DNA of 15,081 bases from contig JAISOO010000179.1 in assembly GCA_031275595.1 (NCBI GenBank), forward strand, positions 1-15,081. The letters are read 5' to 3'. Positions 7,021-13,124 of the stretch are shown here, in pieces. A program made the translations under genes and the position numbers. The DNA is from Spirochaetaceae bacterium. GTDB lineage: Bacteria; Spirochaetota; Spirochaetia; Treponematales; Breznakiellaceae. Every line of letters starts with the position of its first letter. Position 1 is the first letter of the stretch. The notes beneath the pieces were generated by a model. That model saw nothing but the letters and a program-made list of their open reading frames with translations. It was not told the DNA's origin and did not search any database.

Positions 7021-7322
7021 AACATCCCCGTTTTTTTTGCGAACGCTGCGGCGCCGAAGTAAGCCGGGATACAAGACATTGTCCCCGGTGCGGACGGTAT
7101 TTTGCCTCGGTCCGATGCCCCGCCTGTGGTTTTGTGGGGGATGAAGGGCTTTTTAAGGGAGGCTGTCCTATCTGCGGGTATTCCGCTGTTCCGGGGCAGG
7201 GGAGGGGGGATATAAAATCTTCTCCCCGGGAGGAGGTAGGAAGCCTGCCCCTCTGGATGTACATCCTGGCAGGAGCGATTCTGCTGGCGGTTTTTGGATT
7301 CCTTTTTTTTACCCTGATTTGA
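7017..7322 (+). CDS. Double zinc-ribbon protein with C-terminal membrane anchor
   Basis: The 101-residue product has four CxxC knuckles: Cys8/Cys11, Cys22/Cys25, Cys34/Cys37 and Cys50/Cys53. These fit two zinc ribbons, each binding one zinc. After a short linker, residues 79-101 (LWMYILAGAILLAVFGFLFF) form one transmembrane helix, so the ribbons should face the cytoplasm or sit at the membrane surface. No specific function is known for this architecture. A stop codon lies in frame at 6996-6998 and ATG 7017 is the first ATG after it. AGAGG is only 1 base upstream, too close for normal initiation, so translation may depend on coupling to the upstream frame through the ATGA overlap, or on a leaderless-type start. 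Confidence 0.75.
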   Translation: MKHPRFFCERCGAEVSRDTRHCPRCGRYFASVRCPACGFVGDEGLFKGGCPICGYSAVPGQGRGDIKSSPREEVGSLPLWMYILAGAILLAVFGFLFFTLI

Positions 7323-7336
7323 AAGGCCTATCCCCT

Positions 7337-7353
7337 CCCCGGTTTTGCCGGGG
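7337..7353. terminator. Short GC-rich hairpin after the zinc-ribbon gene
   Basis: CCCCGG and CCGGGG form a perfect 6-bp stem around TTTTG, starting 15 bases after the stop codon. It lacks a following T-run. It is a plausible but weak transcription end between the zinc-ribbon gene and the DeoR regulator gene. Confidence 0.45.
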
Positions 7354-7438
7354 TCTCAGGTGAATTTCTTATGAGAAGATGGTAAACCCCACTTAAATGC
7401 GTATCAATACACGACTGTTTTTATCGCAACGAAATGAT

Positions 7439-7444
7439 TATACT
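7439..7444 (+). promoter_or_regulatory. Possible -10 box of the DeoR-family gene
   Basis: TATACT lies 20 bases upstream of the ATG, preceded by GAT, which is a good sigma-70-like -10. The expected -35 position (about 7416-7421) reads TGTTTT, a poor match. The GAAGAGGA ribosome site follows, giving a short leader. Modest confidence. Confidence 0.35.
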
Positions 7445-7464
7445 GGACTCTGAAGAGGATTGTT

Positions 7465-8229
7465 ATGGAAAAACGGAGCGCCCAAATTTTAAAAATTATT
7501 TCGGAAAATCAACGGATTGAAGTTTCCCGGCTCGCCGAATTATTGGAGGTATCCCCGGTGACTATTCGTAAAGACCTGGATTTTCTGGAGGAAAAGGGGC
7601 TTATCAAACGGGAGCATGGCTTCGCCATCCTAGGCTCCCTGGACGATATAGGAAACCGGCTGGCCGTCAATTATGAAATAAAGCGGCGGATTGCCCAATT
7701 GGCGGCTGCCCTGATAAAGGCGGGGGAAACGGTGATGATCGAATCCGGATCCTGTTGTACCCTTCTGGCGGAAGAATTGGCCATGGGGAAAAACAACATC
7801 ACCATCATAACTAATTCCGCCTTTATCGCCAATTATATCCGCAAATATTCCGGAGTACGGCTCCTGCTTTTGGGGGGGGATTATCAACGTGTTTCCCAGG
7901 TGACGGTAGGTCCCCTTACCCGGACAAATCTGGAAGAGTTTTTTGTGGATAAACTTTTTATCGGCGCCGATGGTTTTACCCAACGGACCGGCTTTACCGG
8001 TAATGATTATTCCCGGGCGGAAACCGTACGGGATATGGCCCGGCAGGCAAACAAGACCCTGATCCTTACCGAATCGAGAAAATTTAACCAACAGGGAACG
8101 GTATCTCTATTACCGACAGAAGATATCGGCGGCGTTTTTACCGATGACGGGATCCCCGAAGCTCAGGAACAGTACCTGGAAAGCCGAAATGTAAAGGTTT
8201 ACAAAGTACCCCTCCATCTTCCGGGCTGA
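7465..8229 (+). CDS. DeoR-family transcriptional regulator
   Basis: The 254-residue cytoplasmic protein has an N-terminal winged helix-turn-helix (about residues 5-56), with recognition region SPVTIRKDLDFLEEKG typical of DeoR proteins. It continues with the DeoR sensor domain (about 70-230), showing IESGSCCTLLAEEL (92-105), DKLFIGADGF (162-171) and the KTLILTESRKF region. Members usually repress sugar or nucleoside catabolic genes and respond to a phosphorylated sugar. ATG 7465 has GAAGAGGA upstream. No sugar gene lies beside it: downstream is a repeat-rich region and then an ABC system, and the only kinase is about 6 kb away, so the target cannot be inferred. It may be separated from its original regulon by the rearrangement seen downstream. 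Confidence 0.93.
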   Translation: MEKRSAQILKIISENQRIEVSRLAELLEVSPVTIRKDLDFLEEKGLIKREHGFAILGSLDDIGNRLAVNYEIKRRIAQLAAALIKAGETVMIESGSCCTLLAEELAMGKNNITIITNSAFIANYIRKYSGVRLLLLGGDYQRVSQVTVGPLTRTNLEEFFVDKLFIGADGFTQRTGFTGNDYSRAETVRDMARQANKTLILTESRKFNQQGTVSLLPTEDIGGVFTDDGIPEAQEQYLESRNVKVYKVPLHLPG

Positions 8230-8235
8230 GTACCC

Positions 8236-8256
8236 CAGGGTAAAACATTTGCCCTG
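8236..8256. terminator. Hairpin just downstream of the DeoR-family gene
   Basis: CAGGGTAAA (8236-8244) and TTTGCCCTG (8248-8256) form a 9-bp stem with one G-U pair and a 3-base loop, 6 bases after the TGA. No T-run follows. CTGAG and CTCAG flanking a GGGATCCC palindrome form a second possible stem immediately after. It probably marks the 3' end of the regulator mRNA. Confidence 0.45.
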
Positions 8257-8301
8257 AGGCGGGATCCCTCTCAGACCCCAGGGCGGGCGCATTAAAATTT
8301 C

Positions 8302-8510
8302 TTAGAGATCGGTTGCCGAGGGTTCCGTTTGAGCGGCAAATCCCGATTGGAACAGCAATTGTTCAAGATACTCATCAGACCCGGCCATCTGTTTGATCCT
8401 GCTCGTGATGCTTCGATGTGACCGGCTATCCGATCGTGCCAGGGAAAGCGCGATTTTACGCATGAACGCCAGGTTCTCAGGCGTATTACCGCTCTTTATC
8501 CGGCAGGTTG
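8302..8510 (-). pseudogene. C-terminal relic of an ISAs1-family transposase
   Basis: Reading the minus strand from about 8505 to the TAA at 8302-8304 gives about 67 residues: CRIKSGNTPENLAFMRKIAL, then SLARSD, ITSRIKQMAGSDEYLEQLL and a short tail. This matches my knowledge of the ISAs1 (DDE) transposase C-terminus, where SRIRKGNAPEN-like and LRHIALNLL-like blocks precede a lysine-rich region and a D-YL--L motif. The upstream part, including the catalytic residues, is missing. The open frame continues upstream to 8604, but that part encodes only sequence from the adjoining inverted repeat. The fragment is certainly non-functional as a transposase. Confidence 0.8.
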
Positions 8511-8790
8511 CTTTTTGCCTTTCCCGCCAATGCCGCGGGGGAGCGAGAATTCCCCCGTGAGCGCGCCCGAAAATGAACACGAAACATTGAGTGGGTTGAT
8601 CCAAAAAAGTAACACGGCGTAGGCCCCAAAGGAGCTACAGTAACTGAAAAAGGCATCAGGCCGCCTGGAATTCCCCACCTGCGGAGACCGGTCCCCGGGC
8701 TCCGCAGGCGAATTCTACCGGCAAGCGAACGGGGGGAATTCCCGCTCCCCCGCGGGCCTCGCGGATAAGGCGCAAAAAGTAACCGCGCGG
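8501..8790. mobile_element. Candidate MITE-like element bounded by imperfect inverted repeats of about 60 bp
   Basis: The left end (about 8501-8559) and the reverse complement of the right end (about 8728-8790) align by eye over about 60 bases. Shared blocks include a CTTTTTG core, CGCGGGGGAGCG, then GAATTCCCCC. Between the ends lie 168 bases with another hairpin (8678-8708) and a third copy of the CAAAAAAGTAAC core (8603-8614). There is no transposase inside. The left end abuts the transposase relic almost exactly; the right end abuts the promoter of the ABC operon. No target-site duplication is obvious. It might instead be a pair of dispersed repeats that happen to lie inverted. Confidence 0.5.
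8678..8708. repeat. GC-rich nested hairpin inside the candidate element
   Basis: CCTGCGGAG (8678-8686) and CTCCGCAGG (8700-8708) pair perfectly over 9 bp. The loop contains a second CCGG-TCC-CCGG stem (8688-8698), and the whole is flanked by GAATTC at 8668-8673 and 8710-8715. No T-run follows. It resembles the core of a REP- or MITE-type element. Confidence 0.6.
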
Positions 8791-8792
8791 GG

Positions 8793-8824
8793 TTGTTGAT
8801 TTTTTTGGGATTTTTTTATATATA
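8793..8824 (+). promoter_or_regulatory. Likely promoter of the ABC operon, very close to its start codon
   Basis: TTGTTG (8793-8798) or TTGATT (8796-8801) can serve as -35, with TATATA at 8817-8822 or 8819-8824 as -10, giving spacers of 18 or 17. Transcription would then start at about 8829-8831, at or just before the ATG at 8832, leaving no room for a ribosome binding site. Confidence 0.45.
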
Positions 8825-8831
8825 ACTCATT

Positions 8832-9797
8832 ATGATAGAAGTTCATAACCTTACAAAACGGTACGGACCCGTAGAAGCGGTAAAGGATGTGTCCTTTTCA
8901 GTGGGTAAGGATCAGGTCCTGGGCTTCCTCGGGCCGAATGGGGCGGGAAAAACCACCATCATGAAGATCCTGACTGGGTATCATTTCCCCTCGGAAGGGA
9001 CCGCGTGGGTGGACGGTATTTCCGTGCAGGATGATCCGGTGGAGGTAAAGAGCCGCATCGGGTACCTTCCCGAAAGCGTTCCCCTGTATGGGGATTTAAC
9101 CCCCCGGGAATACCTCGCCTTTGTGGCCCAGGCCCGGCTTATCCCCCGGCAGGAGCAAGAAGCGAAGATCCAGTCCGCCCTGGAAGCCTGCGGGCTCAGG
9201 CAGGCGGCGGGCAAAAAGATTGAAAACCTTTCCAAGGGGTATAAACAGCGGGTGGGGCTTGCCCAGGCAATTATCCACGATCCCCCCATTCTCATCCTGG
9301 ACGAGCCCACCTCCGGGCTGGACCCGAACCAGATCATCGAGATCCGCGGCCTCATCATGGAACTGGGCAAACGGAAAACCGTTATCCTTTCCACCCATAT
9401 TTTACAGGAAGTCGAGGCGGTTTGTTCCCAGGTACTCATCCTCAACGAGGGCAGGATCGCCGCCCAGGGGACACCCGGGGAAATCGCCGGTACCATGAAG
9501 GGGGGGGATACCTGGGAATTGATCCTGAAAGGGACGGACGCCGCAGGCTTACAGGACGGGCTTGGCTTTCCCGGCGGGGATGGCAAGCCGGGCAGTATCA
9601 GCGATGGTCCCGATGGCACAGTCAACGTGAGCTTTTTCCTGCCCCCCCGGGAATCGGGGAGCGAATGGGCCGATGGGGAACGGATCTTTGACTGGGCCCT
9701 TTCCCGGAATCTTAAAATCCTCCGGATGGACCGGAAGCGGATCAGCCTGGAAGATATTTTTGTCAAATTAACCAGCGAAGAGGAGTCCCAGCCATGA
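8832..9797 (+). CDS. ABC transporter ATP-binding protein, GldA-like
   Basis: The 321-residue cytoplasmic ATPase has Walker A GPNGAGKT (34-41), a Q-loop region IGYLPESVPLYGDLT (76-90), signature LSKGYKQR (133-140), Walker B ILILDEP (153-159) with the D-loop SGLD, and the H-loop His189 (STHILQEVE). IGYLPE...PLY and the SKGYKQRVGLAQAI block are typical of GldA-type ATPases that pair with ABC-2 permeases. About 100 residues after the ATPase core form a variable C-terminal region. There is no visible ribosome site before ATG 8832, and the predicted transcript start almost coincides with it. Its TGA overlaps the next ATG (ATGA). It should power the membrane complex made by the next three genes; the substrate is unknown. 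Confidence 0.93.
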   Translation: MIEVHNLTKRYGPVEAVKDVSFSVGKDQVLGFLGPNGAGKTTIMKILTGYHFPSEGTAWVDGISVQDDPVEVKSRIGYLPESVPLYGDLTPREYLAFVAQARLIPRQEQEAKIQSALEACGLRQAAGKKIENLSKGYKQRVGLAQAIIHDPPILILDEPTSGLDPNQIIEIRGLIMELGKRKTVILSTHILQEVEAVCSQVLILNEGRIAAQGTPGEIAGTMKGGDTWELILKGTDAAGLQDGLGFPGGDGKPGSISDGPDGTVNVSFFLPPRESGSEWADGERIFDWALSRNLKILRMDRKRISLEDIFVKLTSEEESQP

Positions 9798-10528
9798 AGT
9801 ACCTGCCGCGTAAAGCCCTCGTCTTGGCAAGGAAAGAGCTCTATTCCTACAGTATTTCTCCGGCCTTTTATGGAATCGGGGTGTTTTTTCTCCTGTTTAC
9901 CACCCTGTGGTTCTTTTATTTCCAGCGCTTTTTCTCTTTAAACACCGCTACCCTGCGGCCCTTTTTTTCGGTCTTCCCCATGGCCTTCGTCATCGTGATC
10001 CCGGTGATCACCATGAAAAGCTGGGCGGAGGAACGGAAACTGGGGAGTGTGGAAATTCTGCTGACCATGCCTTTCTCCGAATGGGATCTGGTCCTGGGGA
10101 AATTTTTTTCCTCCTTTGCCGTGCTGCTGGCGATCATCGCCCTGACCGTACCGGTGCCCTTGAGCCTTTTGCCCCTTGGCTTTTTTGACGGCGGGGTCAT
10201 TGCGGGGGAATATGCCGGGGCCCTTCTTCTGGGTTCCTCCGCCACCGCCCTGGGACTTTTCCTCTCCTGCCTGTCGAAAAATCAGGCGGGAGCCTTCCTG
10301 GGAAGCTCCGTGGTGCTCCTCTTGGTGATGCTGGCCAGTCAATTGACCATGACCTTCAACCTGCCCCTGTGGCTGAGCGAAGCGGTTAATTTCATTTCCC
10401 TGTCCTTTCATTTTGAAAGTTTTTCCAAGGGACTTATCGATACCCGGGATCTGGCCTTTTTTATTATCACCACGGTGCTGTTTTTGTTTTTTAATACCCG
10501 GGTACTGCTTTTCAGGAAATGGAGGTAA
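9794..10528 (+). CDS. ABC-2 type permease, GldF-like
   Basis: This 244-residue inner-membrane protein has six predicted helices at about residues 23-43, 57-74, 104-128, 138-159, 165-186 and 218-236. Between helices 2 and 3 sits TMKSWAEERKLGSVEILLTM, the conserved coupling segment of GldF-type permeases. The start overlaps the ATPase stop by 4 bases and AGGAG lies 8 bases upstream, so the two are translationally coupled. It is expected to form the membrane channel with the upstream ATPase as dimers. In Bacteroidetes the homologous GldAFG system is tied to gliding; many non-gliding bacteria carry relatives whose cargo is unknown. Confidence 0.92.
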   Translation: MKYLPRKALVLARKELYSYSISPAFYGIGVFFLLFTTLWFFYFQRFFSLNTATLRPFFSVFPMAFVIVIPVITMKSWAEERKLGSVEILLTMPFSEWDLVLGKFFSSFAVLLAIIALTVPVPLSLLPLGFFDGGVIAGEYAGALLLGSSATALGLFLSCLSKNQAGAFLGSSVVLLLVMLASQLTMTFNLPLWLSEAVNFISLSFHFESFSKGLIDTRDLAFFIITTVLFLFFNTRVLLFRKWR

Positions 10529-10531
10529 GGG

Positions 10532-12148
10532 ATGACCAAAAGACAAAACTGGATCTTGACGGTTATATCCGTCGCCGCCCTCGTCCTGGGTTTATTGTTA
10601 AGCCGGCGGATCTGGTTCCGGCTGGATCTAACCAAAAACAAGGCCTATACCATTTCCCCGGTTTCCCGGAATCTTTCCGGCGAGATTCCCGACCAGGTAC
10701 GGATCACCTATTATGTGTCCGACCGGCTTTCCGCTATCCACCCCGTCCCCGGGGAAATTGAGGATCTCCTCCGGGAATACGCGGCCTACTCCCGGGGAAG
10801 GATCCGTTTTATCCGGCGGGATCCCGCAAAAACCGGGATGGTTGAGGCGGTGGAGCAAATGGGGATACAACCCCGGCAGATTCAAAGTGTCGAGCGGGAC
10901 GAGGCGACCTTCGCTACGGTGTATACGGGGATTGCCATCGAATATCTTGACCAAATTGAGGTGCTGCCCTGGGTGTTTTCCCTGGATACCCTGGAGTACG
11001 ATTTAAGCTCCCGGATCCGTGCCATGCTGCGGGAATCGGAACGGGAAGTGGGGGTTTTAGTCGGGGACGCGGATAAACAGTGGGCATCGGATTACGGATA
11101 CCTGGATCAGGTTTTTACCCAGTCGGGGTATCGGGTCAGAGCGTTAAGTCCCGGAGAAGAGATAAGCGATGTCCTTCCGGTCCTATTGGTGCTGGGAGGG
11201 GTGGAGGAACTGGATGAGTGGGCCCTCTACCGCATAGACCGGTATATTCAGAACGGGGGAAAGGTTCTTTTCGCCCTGGAAGGGGTCTTTGTGGATGCCA
11301 AAAACACCCTTGAATCCCGGGTGAAAAATGACGGCGGCCTGCTTGCCATGGTTGCGTCCTACGGCGCCGCGGTACAGCCCGAAATGGTGTTGGATCGTAC
11401 CGCCCTGACCCTTCAGTACCAGACCGCGACTCCCAACGGGTCCATACAGTTGAGGATAATCCGGTATCCCCACTGGATAGGGGTATTGGCGGAAAACGGT
11501 AACCCGAAACATCCCCTCACCGCGGGATTCGGGGGGGTGGACCTTTTTTGGGCAAGCCCCATAAACGTGAGCCCCCCCGAATCGGTGGAGGGGGAGATCC
11601 TCTTTTCCTCCACCCCCGACGCGTGGCTCATGACCAAGGACTTTTCCGCAAACCCCGAGACCAGTTACCTCTTTGAAATGGAAGCGGAGGATACTCGGGG
11701 AAGTAAGGTACTCGCCGTTGCCCTTTCGGGGAAATTTCCCGGCTGGTTCAGGGATAAGCCCAAACCGGTCCGGGAAGGCTCCGGGGAGGAATTACCGGAT
11801 CTTCCCGCGGAAGCCCGGGAATCCCGGATAGTGGTCCTTGGCGACAGCGATCTGGCCACTACCCTCATTCAAATGACCCAGGGGCAGGGCTTTCAGAACC
11901 TTGATTTTATGCTCAAAACCACGGATTGGCTGGGGAATGATGATGATATCATTGGTATCAGAAACCGGCAGCCCCAGGCAGGACGGCTTGACCGGATTAT
12001 CGATCCCGAAAAACGGCTCAAGGCCATGAGGTTCAGCCAGATTCTCAATGTGGGGATCATTCCCCTGGGGATCGTGGTAGCGGGCGTCCTGCGGAATCTT
12101 AAAAGACGGACAAAAACGAAAGGAAGGGAGCTTTCCGATGGAGTTTAA
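10532..12148 (+). CDS. GldG-like ABC transporter auxiliary protein
   Basis: The 538-residue product has an N-terminal helix (about residues 8-25), then RLDLTKNKAYTISPVS, a hallmark of the GldG / ABC auxiliary family. A long extracytoplasmic region includes a Rossmann-like segment (VLLVLGGVEELDEWALYRID followed by IQNGGKVLFALEGV), and a C-terminal helix lies at about 504-520 before a basic tail. It is expected to sit in the inner membrane with its large domain in the periplasm, attached to the permease. GGAGG (10521-10525) precedes ATG 10532, and only 3 bases separate it from the permease stop. Its 3' end overlaps the next gene by 11 bases. Confidence 0.9.
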   Translation: MTKRQNWILTVISVAALVLGLLLSRRIWFRLDLTKNKAYTISPVSRNLSGEIPDQVRITYYVSDRLSAIHPVPGEIEDLLREYAAYSRGRIRFIRRDPAKTGMVEAVEQMGIQPRQIQSVERDEATFATVYTGIAIEYLDQIEVLPWVFSLDTLEYDLSSRIRAMLRESEREVGVLVGDADKQWASDYGYLDQVFTQSGYRVRALSPGEEISDVLPVLLVLGGVEELDEWALYRIDRYIQNGGKVLFALEGVFVDAKNTLESRVKNDGGLLAMVASYGAAVQPEMVLDRTALTLQYQTATPNGSIQLRIIRYPHWIGVLAENGNPKHPLTAGFGGVDLFWASPINVSPPESVEGEILFSSTPDAWLMTKDFSANPETSYLFEMEAEDTRGSKVLAVALSGKFPGWFRDKPKPVREGSGEELPDLPAEARESRIVVLGDSDLATTLIQMTQGQGFQNLDFMLKTTDWLGNDDDIIGIRNRQPQAGRLDRIIDPEKRLKAMRFSQILNVGIIPLGIVVAGVLRNLKRRTKTKGRELSDGV

Positions 12149-13124
12149 AAAGAAATTATGGATCCTTTTGGTTATAACCGGCGTACTCGGGTTGGCATAT
12201 ACCGCTGCCGTGGTTTTTGATCCTGAACGGGTCAATGCCCGGGACGCATCCTATGTCTGGCTTCAGCCCGAATGGGTGGACCAGGCAGACCGGGTGGAGA
12301 TCTATGACCAGGGGAACGAGGGGGTTACCCTGGTACGGAACAGCGGCGGATGGTTTGTTTCCTTTGAGGGGAAAGAGTATCCGGCCAAACAAGCCCGGGT
12401 AGCGGACCTCTTCCGGATTCTTTCAACCAAAGCGGCCTATCCTGTCCGGGCTTCTTCAGCCGCCTCCCATGAAAAACTTGGCCTTGCCGCCGAAAAAGCC
12501 TCCCGCGTCGTCGTCCGGGGCGGCCCGGGTACGACCTATCCTCTGCTGGATCTGCTTATCGGTGAGGGGGATGCTTCGGGTAAGGAGGTGTACCTCCGCA
12601 AAAACACCCAGGACGAGGTCCGTTCCGGGGAAAACAAACTTGCTTCGTATATTACCGGCGCCCGTTCTTCCTGGTACAACCTGCGGCTTTTTCCGGAAAA
12701 CGAAGCCGCCCCGGTGGGGGCCGATATGGTTCAGCGGATTATCCTTATCCCTCCCGCAAATCCTCAGGATGAAAATCCCCCGGCTCCGGGGTTTACCTTC
12801 AGCCGGAACGGGGCAAACTGGATACAAGAGGGGGGGACCGGGGAGGCTCTGGATACGGGTAAGATAGAATCCTATATTCGTGCCGTACTGGAAGCGGAAG
12901 GGGAGGACTTTGTTTCTTCGATAAGTTCCGCGGATCCGGTCTTTATTGAAGGGCAGATTACCCTGCAAATCGGGGACAATACCACCCGGGTCATCAGGAT
13001 CGGGCCCCTTGTGGGGTCGGGGAACCGCTCCGCCCTGCCATCCGGCTCCGACTATGTTTACTCCCTGGCGGAGTGGACGATGAACCGTATTTTCAGAGAT
13101 GCTTCTTATTTTGTGACGCAATAA
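12138..13124 (+). CDS. DUF4340-type membrane-anchored protein of the Gld-type system
   Basis: The 328-residue protein has one N-terminal helix (about residues 7-27) and a periplasmic region with the layout of DUF4340 proteins: VTLVRNSGGWFVSFEGKEYPA, then a block around EKLGLAAEKASRVVV, a LLIGEGDASGKEVYLRKN segment and SSWYNLRLFP. DUF4340 proteins commonly follow GldG-like genes and are thought to be part of the same envelope complex; their biochemical role is not known. GGAAGGGA (12122-12129) precedes ATG 12138, which lies inside the end of the gldG-like gene. Its last 32 bases overlap the 3' end of the opposite-strand gene. Confidence 0.85.
   Translation: MEFKKKLWILLVITGVLGLAYTAAVVFDPERVNARDASYVWLQPEWVDQADRVEIYDQGNEGVTLVRNSGGWFVSFEGKEYPAKQARVADLFRILSTKAAYPVRASSAASHEKLGLAAEKASRVVVRGGPGTTYPLLDLLIGEGDASGKEVYLRKNTQDEVRSGENKLASYITGARSSWYNLRLFPENEAAPVGADMVQRIILIPPANPQDENPPAPGFTFSRNGANWIQEGGTGEALDTGKIESYIRAVLEAEGEDFVSSISSADPVFIEGQITLQIGDNTTRVIRIGPLVGSGNRSALPSGSDYVYSLAEWTMNRIFRDASYFVTQ

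Larger units (their letters stand above)
8230..8831. other. 602-base region without an intact gene: terminator, transposase relic and inverted-repeat element
   Basis: From left to right it holds a hairpin after the DeoR gene (8236-8256), two direct copies of ACCCCAGGG (8232-8240 and 8275-8283), the end of an ISAs1-like transposase on the minus strand (8302 to about 8505), an inverted-repeat-bounded segment (about 8501-8790) and an AT-rich promoter region for the ABC operon (8791-8831). The whole stretch looks like a scar of past mobile element activity. Confidence 0.7.

Noticed and set aside
8496..8678. 60-codon minus-strand frame over the inverted-repeat element
   Set aside because: It is a translation of repeat sequence and part of the transposase relic's frame shadow; no protein family is recognisable.
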